The notes under the pieces are model-generated. The model had not been told where the DNA came from, made no database searches, and saw only the letters and a list, made by a program, of their open reading frames with translations. The translations under genes were made by a program, and so were the position numbers. Positions 28,738 through 39,600 of a stretch of 64,000 nucleotides of DNA are shown in pieces. Origin of the DNA: Herbaspirillum sp. DW155 (GTDB lineage: Bacteria > Pseudomonadota > Gammaproteobacteria > Burkholderiales > Burkholderiaceae_D); NCBI RefSeq assembly GCF_037076565.1, contig NZ_AP029028.1, forward strand, positions 186,001-250,000, read 5' to 3'. The stretch's first letter is position 1. Each line of letters begins with the position of its first letter.

Positions 28738-29967
28738 ATGACCAAGATTCTCCTGAAGGGCGGCAACGTCCTCGATCCCGCGCTGGGCAGCCTGTTCCCG
28801 CGCCATGATGTCCTGATTGAAAAAGACCGCATCATCGATGTCTCCGCCACGCCACTGGAAGTGGCCGGCGCCCGTGTGATCGACGTGAGCGGCAAGACCG
28901 TCATGCCCGGCCTGATCGACTGCCACGTGCACGTGCTGGCTTCGCTGGCCAACCTCGGCCTCAATGCCATGCAACCCGGCTCGCTGACCTCGATTCGCGC
29001 CCTGCCCATCGTCGAGGCCATGCTCAACCGCGGCTTTACCAGCGTGCGCGATGCGGGTGGTGCCGACTGGGGTCTGGCGCAGGCCATCGCCATCGGCCTG
29101 GTGCCGGGTCCGCGCATCTTCCCCTCGGGCAAGGCGCTGTCGCAGACCGGTGGTCATGGCGATTTCCGTCCGCGTTCCGATGTGCTGGAGCCGTGCTCCT
29201 GCGCCTTCCGCGCCGGCGCCATCGCGCGCGTAGCTGATGGTGTGGATGCCGTGCGCCTGGCTGCCCGCGAAGAATTGCAGAAGGGCGCGACGCAGATCAA
29301 GATCATGGCCTCGGGCGGCGTCGCTTCGCCCACCGACCCCATCGGCAATACGCAATACAGCGAAGATGAAATCCGCGCCATCGTGGCCGAAGCCGAGGCT
29401 GCGCAGACCTACGTGATGGCGCATGCCTACACCGGCCGCGCGATTGCCCGCGCCGTGCGCTGCGGCGTGCGCACCATCGAGCATGGCAACCTGGTCGATG
29501 CCGAGGCCGCACGGGTAATGCGCGAGCACGGCGCCTTCGTGGTGCCCACGCTGGTCACCTACGATTCCCTGGCCCGCGACGGTGCGCGCCTGGGCCTGCC
29601 GCCCGATTCGGTGGCCAAGATCGAATCGGTGCGCCAGGCTGGTCGCGACTCGCTGCGCATCTATGCCGAACACGGCGTGCAGATGGGCTTCGGCTCGGAC
29701 CTGCTGGGCGAGATGCATCAGGATCAATCGACCGAATTCCTGATCCGCGCCGAGATCCTCGGCAATCTGGAAACCATCCGCTCGGCCACCTCGATTGCCG
29801 CTGCGATCCTGCAGCGCGAAGGCGAACTGGGTACCGTGCGCGCCGGTGCGCTGGCCGACCTGATCGTGGTCGACGGCAATCCGCTACAGGACATCACGCT
29901 GCTGACCGGCCAGGGTGAACACCTGTCGCTGGTCATGCAGGCCGGCCACATCCACCGCAGCCGCTGA
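28738..29967 (+). CDS. Metal-dependent amidohydrolase
   Basis: A 409-residue amidohydrolase-superfamily enzyme. Metal ligands are visible: HVH in PGLIDCHVHVLAS, a probable carboxylated Lys in QIKIMASGG, His in VMAHAYTG and IEHGNLVD, and the catalytic Asp in GFGSDLLGE. This pattern matches the imidazolonepropionase/prolidase-like branch (Xaa-Pro dipeptidases, aryldialkylphosphatase relatives). The N- and C-terminal strands form the usual composite beta-sandwich. The exact substrate is unknown; coupling to an MFS importer suggests a cyclic or N-acylated small molecule taken up from outside. It is followed by a LysR gene in the same direction. Confidence 0.88.
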   Translation: MTKILLKGGNVLDPALGSLFPRHDVLIEKDRIIDVSATPLEVAGARVIDVSGKTVMPGLIDCHVHVLASLANLGLNAMQPGSLTSIRALPIVEAMLNRGFTSVRDAGGADWGLAQAIAIGLVPGPRIFPSGKALSQTGGHGDFRPRSDVLEPCSCAFRAGAIARVADGVDAVRLAAREELQKGATQIKIMASGGVASPTDPIGNTQYSEDEIRAIVAEAEAAQTYVMAHAYTGRAIARAVRCGVRTIEHGNLVDAEAARVMREHGAFVVPTLVTYDSLARDGARLGLPPDSVAKIESVRQAGRDSLRIYAEHGVQMGFGSDLLGEMHQDQSTEFLIRAEILGNLETIRSATSIAAAILQREGELGTVRAGALADLIVVDGNPLQDITLLTGQGEHLSLVMQAGHIHRSR

Positions 29968-30087
29968 TCTCCGGCGCTGCGTCTTTTTCGCCGCCGCTTT
30001 CCGCACGCCATTGGAAAGCTGCGGCGGGCATGCTTTTCGCTCTACCATCTCGATCTGGATGAGACCTTTCGAGCTGGAGCGCCAACC

Positions 30088-30993
30088 ATGCGTATATCGC
30101 CACTTCCCCCTCTGCCTTCGCTGATCGCCTTTGAAGCCGCCATGCGTCATGGCAGCTTTACCCGTGCGGCAGCGGAGCTGCATCTGACGCAAAGCGCCAT
30201 CAGCCGCCAGATCGCCCAGCTGGAGCGCTTTCTGGGCAAGAAGCTGTTCCTGCGCGAGCCGCGCGCACTGCGCCTGACCGTCAGCGGCCAACGCTATGCC
30301 GCGCTGGTGCAGCGCCTGCTGGTCGATTGTGCCGAGGCCACCGAAGACATCATGAAACGCAAGGGCCATCAGGAACTGACGGTGGCCTGTTCGCAAGGGG
30401 TCGCCGTGCTGTGGCTCACGCCCCGACTGGCGCGTTTTCGTGCGCAGCATCCGGATTGCCACCTGCGGTTGATCGTCAACGACAGCCTGGCGCAACTTTC
30501 CGAAACCGATTTCGACATGGGCATCTACTTCCTGCGCGACGGCCCGCCCTCGGGGCTGGCGGCGCGCCGCCTGTATGACGAGGAAGTGTTCCCGGTCTGT
30601 TCGCCGGCCTATCTGGGGGGCCGCACTCTGGCGCCGGCCGACCTGCGCAACGAGACCCTGCTGATGCTCGAAGACGGCCAGCGCCAATGGATGTCATGGC
30701 AGAACTGGATGGCGCACAACGAAGTGGCCGATGCGCGCATCGAACATCAGATTCTCTCCAATCAATATCCCGTGCTCTTGCAACTGGCCATGGAAGGGCA
30801 GGGCATCGTGCTGGCCTGGCGTCACATGATCGACGCCTGCATGCAACAAGGACTGCTGGTGCGCGCCTGTGAAGCCAGTGCCAGCCTGGGCGGCGGCTAT
30901 TACGCAGTGTGGCCGCGCGACCGCATCGAGCATGCAGCGGCGCGGGCCTTCCGCAGCTGGCTGGTGGCCGAGAGCGAAGCCACGCTGCTCTGA
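30088..30993 (+). CDS. LysR-family transcriptional regulator (GcvA-like)
   Basis: A 301-residue LysR regulator. The winged helix-turn-helix spans about residues 8-65 (LIAFEAAMRHGSFTRAAAEL, then TQSAISRQIAQLERFLGKKL). The effector-binding domain follows from about residue 92, with DFDMGIYFLRDG and FPVCSPAYLGG, which are typical of the GcvA/AmpR branch. It sits downstream of the MFS-amidohydrolase pair on the same strand and is a candidate regulator of it, though LysR genes are more often divergent. No operator was identified. Confidence 0.92.
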   Translation: MRISPLPPLPSLIAFEAAMRHGSFTRAAAELHLTQSAISRQIAQLERFLGKKLFLREPRALRLTVSGQRYAALVQRLLVDCAEATEDIMKRKGHQELTVACSQGVAVLWLTPRLARFRAQHPDCHLRLIVNDSLAQLSETDFDMGIYFLRDGPPSGLAARRLYDEEVFPVCSPAYLGGRTLAPADLRNETLLMLEDGQRQWMSWQNWMAHNEVADARIEHQILSNQYPVLLQLAMEGQGIVLAWRHMIDACMQQGLLVRACEASASLGGGYYAVWPRDRIEHAAARAFRSWLVAESEATLL

Positions 30994-31043
30994 AAGGCTG
31001 CCGTCCCGATACAATGAGGGCTTTTCCGCATCACGGACAGGCC

Positions 31044-31547
31044 ATGACGCAAGCCAAGCCCTACAAGATTCCCGAATCGGTGCTGGTGGTGATCCACAGC
31101 GCCGACCACCATGTGCTCTTGATCGAACGCGCCGACCAGCCCGGTTTCTGGCAATCGGTCACCGGTTCCAAGGACAGCCTTGATGAGCCCTTGTCGGAGA
31201 CCGCCCGACGTGAAGTGGAGGAAGAGACCGGCATCGTGGTGGGCGGCAGCGGCGTAGACTCGGCACACGATGGTGGACGCCGGGTGCCAGCCTCCCATCT
31301 GCGCGACTGGCAACTTTCCAACATCTATGAAATCTATCCGGTCTGGCGGCACCGCTATGCGCCGGGCGTGACGAAGAATACCGAGCACGTCTTCGGCCTT
31401 TTGGTGCCGCGCGATATTCCGGTGACACTGGCGCCGCGCGAGCACACCCGTCATGTGTGGCTGCCGTATCGCGAAGCGGCCGACCGCTGCTTCTCGCCTT
31501 CCAATGCCGAGGCGATCCTGCAGTTGCCCCGCTACCTCGGTCACTAG
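31044..31547 (+). CDS. nudB: Dihydroneopterin triphosphate diphosphatase NudB
   Basis: NudB removes pyrophosphate from dihydroneopterin triphosphate in folate biosynthesis. The 167-residue Nudix enzyme contains FWQSVTGSKDSLDEPL followed by RREVEEETGI, the Nudix box with its metal-binding glutamates. The spacing between the Gly and first Glu is one residue longer than in the general consensus. ATG 31044 (MTQAKPYKIPESVLVVI) matches NudB starts. A TACAAT at 31010-31015 may serve as -10. It heads a run with the EEP-family gene and clsB. Confidence 0.9.
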   Translation: MTQAKPYKIPESVLVVIHSADHHVLLIERADQPGFWQSVTGSKDSLDEPLSETARREVEEETGIVVGGSGVDSAHDGGRRVPASHLRDWQLSNIYEIYPVWRHRYAPGVTKNTEHVFGLLVPRDIPVTLAPREHTRHVWLPYREAADRCFSPSNAEAILQLPRYLGH

Positions 31548-31601
31548 CCAGCCCCTTGCTTGAGAACGGCACCGGACAAGAACAAGAGAAAGGTTGCATC
31601 G

Positions 31602-32399
31602 ATGAAGCTGCGCGTTGCCACATACAACATCCACAAGGGCGTGACCTCCTTTGCCGGCCGCCCGCGCATCCTGGCGTTGAAGCAGGCGCTGGCGCAACTG
31701 GACCCGGACATCCTGTTCCTGCAGGAAGTGCAGGGCCGCCACGACCTCAATGCCTTGCGTCACGCGTCGAACTGGCCGCAGCAGGGGCAGCACGAATATC
31801 TGGCGGGCGACACCCATCACGCCGCCTATGGCATGAACGCCGTCTATGACCACGGCCACCATGGCAATGCGCTGATCTCCCGTTTTGAAATCGCTTCCAT
31901 ACGCAACCAGGATGTTTCGGACCACGCCTATGAGTCACGCGGCATCCTGCACTGCGTGGTGCCCATTGAGGGCGTGGAGGTGCATTGCTACGTGATCCAC
32001 CTGGGCCTCTTTGCCAATGGCCGGCGCCGTCAGACCGATGCGCTGATCCAGGCGGTCAGCACGTCCTCGCCGCCCGATGCGCCTCTGCTGATCGCCGGTG
32101 ACTTCAACGACTGGACCAACCAGTTGAGCCGCACGCTGTACCAGCACCTTGGCGTGACCGAAGTGTTCGACCAGCCGCAGCCTGCTGCGCGCGGCGTGAT
32201 GCAGGGCCTGCGCCGCCTCGGTGGCCTGTCGGCGCCGATCCGCCCGGCGCGCACCTTTCCGGCCATGATGCCGTGGCTGCGGCTGGACCGCATCTACGTG
32301 CATGGTTTCCGTGTGGAAACAGCGGAGGTGTTGAAGGAGGGGCCGTGGGCACGCCTGTCGGATCACGCGCCTATCGTCGCCGAACTGCAGCTGGCCTGA
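31602..32399 (+). CDS. Endonuclease/exonuclease/phosphatase (EEP) family protein
   Basis: A 265-residue EEP-superfamily phosphodiesterase (fold of DNase I and exonuclease III). Catalytic signatures: TYNIHKG at the N-terminus, LFLQEVQG with the metal-binding Glu, LIAGDFNDW, and the terminal LSDHAPIVAEL. ATG 31602 is chosen over an in-frame TTG at 31560 because the family begins MKLRVATYNIH. There is no signal peptide, so it is cytoplasmic. Homologues sit next to cardiolipin synthase genes in many proteobacteria, as here, which hints at a lipid-related substrate, but none is proven. Confidence 0.9.
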   Translation: MKLRVATYNIHKGVTSFAGRPRILALKQALAQLDPDILFLQEVQGRHDLNALRHASNWPQQGQHEYLAGDTHHAAYGMNAVYDHGHHGNALISRFEIASIRNQDVSDHAYESRGILHCVVPIEGVEVHCYVIHLGLFANGRRRQTDALIQAVSTSSPPDAPLLIAGDFNDWTNQLSRTLYQHLGVTEVFDQPQPAARGVMQGLRRLGGLSAPIRPARTFPAMMPWLRLDRIYVHGFRVETAEVLKEGPWARLSDHAPIVAELQLA

Positions 32400-33565
32400 T
32401 CTTGCGTCACCTCGCCTTTACCGACGGCAACCAGATCGCCCTGCTGCACAGTGGCGCAGGTTTTTATCCGGCCCTGATCGGCGCCATCGATGCGGCACGT
32501 GTCGAGATCTATCTGGAAACTTATATTTTTTCCCTCGACGATACCGGCATGCTGGTGTGTGAAGCCTTGCAAAGGGCCGCCAGACGCGGTGTTGTGGTCT
32601 ATGTCATCAATGACTGGCTGGGTACGGGCCGTGAAAATACTAAGAAATTACGTATCGCCCTGAGCGCGGCCGGGGTGCAGCATCGTTCCTTCAATCCCTG
32701 GTTCCGGCGCGGCGTGGCACGCAGCCATCGCAAGCTGTGCGTGGTGGACCGGCAGGTGGCCTTCGTGGGCGGGCTCAACATCAACGACGATATGGTGTCC
32801 GACCGTGATCACATCACGCCGTTGCCGGCACCGCGCTGGGACTTCGCGGTGAGCGTGCTCGGGCCGCTGGTGCAGGACATCTATCGCGAGGTGCAGGCCC
32901 AATGGCTGCGTGTTGGCCGAATGAAACTGAAAGCGCGCTGGCGCAATTTCAAACGCCTGCGCCACGGCCACCCGGGCCCGGTACATGACCAGACCCAGGC
33001 TGCGCTGGTGGTACGCGACAACTTCCGCAATCGTCGCACCATCCAGCGCGCCTATCTGCAGGCGCTGGGGCGCGCGCGGGAGACGGCCTTTCTCGCCAAT
33101 CCTTATTTCGCCCCCGGCCGCAAGATGCGCCGCGCGCTGGAAGAGGCCGCCCAGCGCGGGGTGAAGGTGACCCTGCTGCTGGGCGTGGGGCAATTCATGA
33201 TGCAGGATGCGGTGGCGCATTCCTTCTATCCCAAGCTCTTGCGTGCGGGCGTGCGCATCGTCGAATACACCCATACCGAACTGCATGCCAAGGTGGCGGT
33301 GGTGGATGACAAATGGGCCACCGTGGGATCGAGCAACTATGATGGGCTCTCCCTGTTCGTCAACCAGGAAGCCAACGTGGTGGTGCAGGATACGGCCTTC
33401 GCCGGGTATCTGCGCCAGGAGATCGAGGCCGGTGCGGCCCGGGGCAGGGTGGTGCATCTGGCGGACTTCCTGCATGTGCCCTGGTACAAGCGCGCTGCCT
33501 ATGGTGCGGCCTTCCTCCTCTATCGCACGGTAATTCACATCATCACGCTCGGAAAAGACGCCTGA
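32345..33565 (+). CDS. clsB: Cardiolipin synthase B-like phospholipase D-family protein
   Basis: A 406-residue protein with two HKD motifs: HRKLCVVD (His near residue 128) and HAKVAVVD (near 314). With the N-terminal LLHSGAGFYPALIGAIDAAR this is the ClsB pattern. ClsB-type enzymes make cardiolipin by transferring phosphatidyl groups at the inner membrane. There is no good ATG; GTG 32345 is chosen because AAGGAGGGG ends 2 bases before it, which gives a 55-bp overlap with the EEP gene. A TTG at 32402 is the alternative. Confidence 0.88.
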   Translation: MGTPVGSRAYRRRTAAGLILRHLAFTDGNQIALLHSGAGFYPALIGAIDAARVEIYLETYIFSLDDTGMLVCEALQRAARRGVVVYVINDWLGTGRENTKKLRIALSAAGVQHRSFNPWFRRGVARSHRKLCVVDRQVAFVGGLNINDDMVSDRDHITPLPAPRWDFAVSVLGPLVQDIYREVQAQWLRVGRMKLKARWRNFKRLRHGHPGPVHDQTQAALVVRDNFRNRRTIQRAYLQALGRARETAFLANPYFAPGRKMRRALEEAAQRGVKVTLLLGVGQFMMQDAVAHSFYPKLLRAGVRIVEYTHTELHAKVAVVDDKWATVGSSNYDGLSLFVNQEANVVVQDTAFAGYLRQEIEAGAARGRVVHLADFLHVPWYKRAAYGAAFLLYRTVIHIITLGKDA

Positions 33566-33701
33566 GACTTTGTGGTCCCGGTTTGATTTACCGAAAATTC
33601 ACCGTATCGCGTTCGAAGCTGAAATGGAATAAGATGACCATCCCGGTTTTCCCAAGGGGAGCCGCTACGGCTTCCTGCTATTTCAATAAAAGGAGCGAGT
33701 T

Positions 33702-34877
33702 ATGGATGATGTGGTCATTGTCGCAGCACAGAGAACGGCGATCGGCAAATTCGGCGGATCCTTGTCGAAGATTGCGGCGGCCGATCTGGGTGCGCAAGTC
33801 ATCAAGGCCCTGCTGGCCAAGACCGGCATCAAGCCCGAAGCCATCAGCGAAGTCATCCTCGGCCAGGTGCTCACCGCCGGCCTGGGCCAGAACCCCGCGC
33901 GCCAGGCGGTCATCAAATCCGGCCTGCCCGACATGGTGCCGGCCTTCGTGGTCGGCAAGGTCTGCGGCAGCGGCCTGAAGGCCGTGCAACTGGCCGCCCA
34001 GGCCATTCGTTGCGGTGACGCCCAGATCGTCATCGCCGGTGGCCAGGAAAACATGAGCGCCTCGCCCCACGTCCTGAACAACTCGCGCGACGGTTTCCGC
34101 ATGGGCGATGCCAAGCTGACCGACACCATGATCGTCGATGGCCTGTGGGACGTCTACAACCAGTACCACATGGGCATCACCGCCGAGAACGTGGCCAAGA
34201 AGTTCGAGATCAGCCGCGAAGAGCAGGATGCCTTCGCTGCCGCCTCGCAGAACAAGGCCGAAGCCGCCCAGAAGGCTGGCAAGTTCAAGGATGAGATCGT
34301 CCCCATCGAGATCAAGGGCAAGAAGGAAACCGTAGTCTTCGACACCGACGAATTCGTCAAGCACGGCGTGACCGCTGAAGCGCTGGCGGGCCTGCGTCCG
34401 GCCTTCGACAAGGCGGGCACGGTGACGGCCGGCAACGCTTCGGGCATCAATGATGGCGCTGCTGCAGTGGTGGTCACCTCGGCCAAGCTGGCTGCTGAAC
34501 TGGGCCTGCCGGTGCTGGCCAAGATCAAGGCGTATTCCTCGGCTGGCCTCGATCCCAGCATTATGGGCATGGGGCCGGTACCGGCGTCGCAGCTGACCCT
34601 GAAGAAGGCCGGCTGGACTGCGCAGGACCTGGACCTGATGGAAATCAACGAAGCCTTTGCCGCGCAAGCCATTGCGGTGAACAAGCAGATGGGCTGGGAC
34701 ACCAGCAAGATCAACGTCAACGGCGGTGCCATCGCCCTGGGTCACCCCATCGGCGCCTCGGGTTGCCGCGTGCTGGTGACGCTGCTGCACGAGATGGTGC
34801 GCCGTGATGCCAAGAAGGGTCTGGCCAGCCTGTGTATCGGTGGCGGCATGGGTGTGGCGCTGGCTGTGGAGCGTTGA
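33702..34877 (+). CDS. Acetyl-CoA C-acetyltransferase (biosynthetic thiolase, PhaA/AtoB type)
   Basis: Condenses two acetyl-CoA to acetoacetyl-CoA, the first step of polyhydroxybutyrate synthesis, or the reverse. The 391-residue thiolase has the acyl-accepting Cys88 in VCGSGLKA, His348 in GHPIGASG and the base Cys378 in CIGGGMG. The C-terminal [12 protein letters not shown] is the usual ending of PhaA-type enzymes. AAGGAG precedes ATG 33702. It is monocistronic with a strong terminator. No phaB or phaC is adjacent, so assignment to PHB synthesis rather than acetoacetate catabolism is open. Confidence 0.95.
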   Translation: MDDVVIVAAQRTAIGKFGGSLSKIAAADLGAQVIKALLAKTGIKPEAISEVILGQVLTAGLGQNPARQAVIKSGLPDMVPAFVVGKVCGSGLKAVQLAAQAIRCGDAQIVIAGGQENMSASPHVLNNSRDGFRMGDAKLTDTMIVDGLWDVYNQYHMGITAENVAKKFEISREEQDAFAAASQNKAEAAQKAGKFKDEIVPIEIKGKKETVVFDTDEFVKHGVTAEALAGLRPAFDKAGTVTAGNASGINDGAAAVVVTSAKLAAELGLPVLAKIKAYSSAGLDPSIMGMGPVPASQLTLKKAGWTAQDLDLMEINEAFAAQAIAVNKQMGWDTSKINVNGGAIALGHPIGASGCRVLVTLLHEMVRRDAKKGLASLCIGGGMGVALAVER

Positions 34878-34906
34878 GCTTGTTGAGCGCCTTGTTGTGA
34901 TGAAGA

Positions 34907-34933
34907 AACGCCGGCTTGCGAGCCGGCGTTTTT
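34907..34933. terminator. Terminator between the thiolase gene and the convergent immunity gene
   Basis: A perfect 10-bp stem AACGCCGGCT / AGCCGGCGTT with a TGCG loop and a T run on the plus side. On the minus strand the stem is followed by TTTCTTCATC, so it may also end the convergent transcript. Confidence 0.9.
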
Positions 34934-34961
34934 CTTTGTGGCAAGAGTAGGGCCGAGTGGC

Positions 34962-36614
34962 TCAGTTTCCTTTTGCTGCCGATGCTGCGGAATCGAAATT
35001 GCGGATCGTGATGTCCTTGCGTCCTGATGGCAGAGGCTGATTCGCCTGATCCAGCCATTGCCACTGAATATCTTTCGGGGAAATATCCAGGCCACGCTCA
35101 CGTGGATCGGGAAAGGACTGCCCTTCGTCGACATAGGCCTGGCGATTCCATTGATTGAAGACCTTGGCCAGTGGATGCGTCGGATCGACCTTGCCATGCC
35201 AGATGCCGGTAGCAGGTGCCGGGAGCAAGCCGGTGGAGCGCAGTTCGCGTGAGGGGACGGGAATCTCTCGCAGCACACCTTGTGGTACCCGCCAGTCGGG
35301 GACATGTCGTGCAGCTGGCGCTCTGGGAACCGGTGTTCCGAGATAGTGGAAACGAAGAACGCCGGACTCCTTGGTGATGTCCTCAGGAGGGATGAAGGAT
35401 TCACCCTTCTCGTAGCGCATGGGTACCTGCGCGGCATTCCATGCGACTTGTCGGGGTGTGTAAGGTTTGACCAATTGGGCGAGCCAGAAGCCGCTGATGA
35501 AGGCATCGGTGTGCGGATGCTGGATCAGATGCCCCCCTTGTGGCTCATCAGGGAGGACAAAGCCATCGGGGATGTGAGCGCGGCCCTGTCGCAGCGAAGC
35601 GGGGGAGGGTTTGATGTCCGCCAGCGAGGCTGTCTTGACGGGTTTGGCGCCATCGATCAGGGTTTGCTTGTCGCCATCCCAGTAGGGGAGGATAGCTGGT
35701 GGTAGAGGGAGAACCTTGTCCAGGTTCGGGAGGCGGAGGTCGGGGTTGAGGCGGAGCATGTCTCCGATTGCCTTGTAGCGCTCGGCCCGATCTTGGTCAA
35801 TGTGCTGTCCGGTTAGTTCTGTATGGATTAAGAAACTGGCTGCCAGATAGTTCGCGCTGTCCTCGCTTCCGAATCTGACTCCATCATGCAAGATATGTAG
35901 GGCCTCCTCGTAATTTCCATTGACTTCCAAACTCACACCGAGATTCAAGCTGGCTTCAGCATTTTCTTGCGCGTAGCTACAACGGAGCATTTGAAGAGCG
36001 GTTGATTTATTACCCCAAAACGTGCCACCAGCATCGTCGTAAGTTGCATTGAGTTTGCTGCCCAGATATGCCTGAGCTTCTGCATCGCCCATCTTGGCCG
36101 CAAGGGCCCAGAACGCATAGGCGCGTGTTGCGTTCTGTTGCACGCCGGTGCCGTTCATGTGGTACCGGCCCATTAATTCGTAAGCTCTGGGGACGCCCAT
36201 TTTCATGGCCTCTTCTACAAGAACAATGGCTTGTTCAGTATCTCTCCCCAATCCCCTGCCGTCCAAGTAGAGACTGGCCAAGTTCAGCATTGCCTTCCAG
36301 TGATTTTTTTGTGCTGCTTTCTTCCATAAGGAGGCTGCTGTCTTATAGTCTCTGTCGTCTGGCCACAAGTCATTGCTGGTCACGGCCATCCCCTCCCGGA
36401 ACCAGTCTTCAGCTTGTCCATCAAGGACGGGTTCGCCATCTTTTTCATATTTGCAGGCAAACTCCTTTGCATGAGGATCGAAGGCTGCCAATGGCATATT
36501 GCGAGTAAAGTCATTCATAGAACACGCTGTAAAAAAGATTGTGATCAGTGTGAGTAACCAGCTTTTCGGATAGGTAGAGACTGCGGCACGGAAGCCATGA
36601 AATCCATTGACCAT
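34962..36614 (-). CDS. Sel1-repeat lipoprotein, probable immunity protein to the VgrG-PLD effector (Tli5-like)
   Basis: A 550-residue predicted lipoprotein. Residues 18-32 form a hydrophobic signal ending FTAC, a slightly non-standard lipobox with Cys32 as lipidation site. Sel1-like repeats follow at about 85-280 ([59 protein letters not shown]). A C-terminal region without repeats (about 300-550) ends in a DUF6396-like block. Sel1-repeat lipoproteins are known immunity partners of periplasmic-acting Tle5 phospholipases. This gene starts 9 bp after the VgrG-PLD stop on the same strand, the expected immunity position. Base composition is clearly lower in GC than its neighbours. Confidence 0.8.
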   Translation of the reverse strand: MVNGFHGFRAAVSTYPKSWLLTLITIFFTACSMNDFTRNMPLAAFDPHAKEFACKYEKDGEPVLDGQAEDWFREGMAVTSNDLWPDDRDYKTAASLWKKAAQKNHWKAMLNLASLYLDGRGLGRDTEQAIVLVEEAMKMGVPRAYELMGRYHMNGTGVQQNATRAYAFWALAAKMGDAEAQAYLGSKLNATYDDAGGTFWGNKSTALQMLRCSYAQENAEASLNLGVSLEVNGNYEEALHILHDGVRFGSEDSANYLAASFLIHTELTGQHIDQDRAERYKAIGDMLRLNPDLRLPNLDKVLPLPPAILPYWDGDKQTLIDGAKPVKTASLADIKPSPASLRQGRAHIPDGFVLPDEPQGGHLIQHPHTDAFISGFWLAQLVKPYTPRQVAWNAAQVPMRYEKGESFIPPEDITKESGVLRFHYLGTPVPRAPAARHVPDWRVPQGVLREIPVPSRELRSTGLLPAPATGIWHGKVDPTHPLAKVFNQWNRQAYVDEGQSFPDPRERGLDISPKDIQWQWLDQANQPLPSGRKDITIRNFDSAASAAKGN

Positions 36615-36623
36615 TTTTTGATC

Positions 36624-39600
36624 TCAGGCGAGACGGATCTTCGAAGTTCTCTTATCCTCGAAAGGAATCAAGAAACCCACTGGACAGTTCTGCTCCTCCC
36701 TTTTCACTTTGTTGCTGGTTAGCAGGCGCTTCCATAAAATGAACGTATTCGTAATGGAAGTGCTGCTTCCGTCTCCACCCTCACATTGCGCTGAATCCCC
36801 TGAGTGCAAAGAGAACACCTCTCGCCGCAAGTTCTCGCTCAACAGCGGATCATCACACCCGATATTGATCTCAGCATCCACCGCCATGCTGCGCAGATTC
36901 ATGTTGGCGCTACCTAACGTAAAGAACGCATCGTCGATGATCATCAATTTGCTGTGGATGTAGATCTCGCGATATTTCTCTCCCTTGCTGTCCCCGGCGT
37001 GATCGTAAGTCCACAGACTGGCCACGAGCGTTTTGATGCCGAGGGAATCGAGTTCCTTTGCAATGTCTGCGTTGCTTCGGGGATTGGTGTTGGGAGCAAT
37101 CGACCTGGGCTTACTTATCAGCTCTGGCGGAGTACCATTTTTCCTTTCCTTGAACTCGTATCTCGCCAGTTCTTTCTCCTGTTCCCGAAGAGCCAGCTCT
37201 CTTTCGATCTCCTTGTCCTGATTGGGCATCGATGTGCCATGCCCGAGTGCCTTGACCGTTTCATGCGTGGCCGGAACCATCTGCGTACGCTCCGGAGTAG
37301 GGATGACGATGAAGACATGCAGATCGGGGAGCTTGTTCATCGGCTGCCCCGCTGCCTTCCATCCTGCGATGAAGTCACGGCGTAGCTGCTTGAGATACTT
37401 GGCCCACTCTGCGTATTGGAAATACTGGTTCTCGATGTAGATGTAGTTGGAAGCGAAGCTGGTCGCTTGCCGATAGAGGCGCTGGATGGTCTTGTCGCCT
37501 TCCTCCGGTTGTGTGCGCACGATCTGAGCCCGGTGGGTAGATTTGCCGGCGCTTTTCCTGAGCCCCGCTGGTGGTGATTGCAGATCGTGCGTACGCTGGA
37601 TTTTCTGATCAGCGGTGACCACCCGATTCCAGGCATCCACGAAATTCTTGCTCACGCTGATCAAGGCCTCACCGCAAATGCGGCAAGCGTAATCCTGCAA
37701 GGGCTTCAGTCCAGGAAGCCCGTCACCACCGCCTTCCCATGATGCTCCGCGAAGGGGATCGTGAAATAAATGCTTCCTGGTGTCCCAATAATCGGTGACG
37801 CTGTTGAGTCCCATCACATAGCCAACGGCATGTTCACCCTGTGCATGCTCGTAATCGATGAGTATCGTTTTTTGATGGGCGGTCGATGCCTGGACCAGTG
37901 AGTGATATTCCGGTTTGGAGAGTCGGGTTGCACTTTCCTCTGCAAGACTTTGCCGCACCTTGCCAGCGTCACCGGCGCGGACCTTGAAGGTGAGATGAGC
38001 ATGCGCGCCGCTGGTGGCCTCACAGAACCAAAGTGCGTTGAAGTAGAGGCGGCGCTCCTGGGGTGTTAGGCCAGCTTCGTGCGGCTTGCCGGAGAGGCGC
38101 TCATGATGCCGGATACGCTTGACCTGATCCGCATCGAGCATGCCGTAGCCCGGGGTATTCTTTGCCATGGCCGAGATCGGACTTCCCTCGCGCGCGTGGC
38201 TACCCAGACGGACCATCAGACTGGTGCTCTGCTGCAGTTCTTCGTACGTGGGCGGTGGCGGGATATCGGGCGGCGGGCAATTCGCTGGTCCCAGCACGTG
38301 ATGGTTGGCGGCGTGCTGGCGCCATTCCCCGGCGGTACCATGCTCGATCATGCTGGCGTTCCAGCGGCTGAAGCTGCCCCCGCCGCTGACCTCCGTGTTC
38401 TCGCGTGACCGGATGCTGATCTTGGGCGCCTGCAGGATGATCTCTTCGCTGGCCTCCAGCAGAATGCGTCGCGCCGCGGAGAGGTCGATATGTTCTTCGT
38501 GGGCTTGCAGCTTGATGCTGCCTTTGCCGGTGATCAGCTTCATGTGCCTGGCTGCAAAGGCGGCAAACATTTCGCCGGCCCGCATCAGGAGCCTGCGCCC
38601 TGTGCTGACCTGGATATTGGTCTGGCTGACTACATCGATGTGTTGCGTCGCGCCCAGCACCATGGTGTCCTGGCTCGTGATGCTCACACCCGCAGGTGCG
38701 TCGAGAGCGACCATGGGTGTTTCGACGCGCATTGTGCCGGAGGCAGCATCGCCAGAATCCCAGGCCTGCAGTTGCATCCTGATGCGCTCCAGTAACGCCA
38801 GATCAGTCGCTTCCGCACGATGCCGGGCAGCATCCTCACTCAGTCGGTGTGCCAGATCCTGCAGGCTGTGCAGCGTTTCCAGCAGGGCCGCACGCTCCAG
38901 CATGCGGCCACGTCCACGGTCCTGGCGCTGAGCCGTGATCAGGACACCCTTGCCGCCACGCAGCACGCCATGCCCATCCGTGCGCGCTTCCAGTCCCTCG
39001 CCACGATCATCGCCTTGCCCGTCATAGCGCGGTTCGGTGAGATAGCCCAGGTTGATCTGGCTGTGCTGGTGCTCGCTGGCCAGTTGCGTGCTGATCTGGC
39101 CAGGGGTGTCATCCAGGCGCAACTGGTTGTAGCGCACGCCGTCAATCTCTTTCGTCTTGATGCCGGAGAGAAAGCGATTGCCGGGCAAGCCACCGCCGTG
39201 GCTGAAACGCGCGGGCAGGTTCATGCCGTTGTGCAGGACGCCGGCAACGAACATCTTGTCCGGATCGCCACCGAGAAAATCGATCAGCACTTCCATGCCG
39301 ACCCGCGGTACGACATCGTGGCCATAGCCCGCCCCGGCCCAGGCGCTCGAGACGCGCACGAATGCGCTGTCCTGGTCATGGCCGCTGGTGCCGGCCCCTT
39401 GGGCATGCTCATGATCTTGCGCATGCAGGCCCTGCAGTTGCACCTTGATGCGGCCCAGTTCATCGCAGTACACCTCCTCATGCGCCGGCCCCACGACCAG
39501 TGCCGTGATGGGGTGGACCAGCGGCAGATGCAATCGGGGATCGTAGTGCGGTGTCAGCGGTGCGTTGCGGCGCCGACAGGTGAGCTGGTTGCGGTAGCGC

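Noticed and set aside
32345-33565. Considered the clsB-like PLD protein as a third T6SS effector
   Set aside because: Its two HKD motifs and N-terminus follow the cardiolipin synthase B pattern, and it lies in a housekeeping operon with nudB and an EEP gene.
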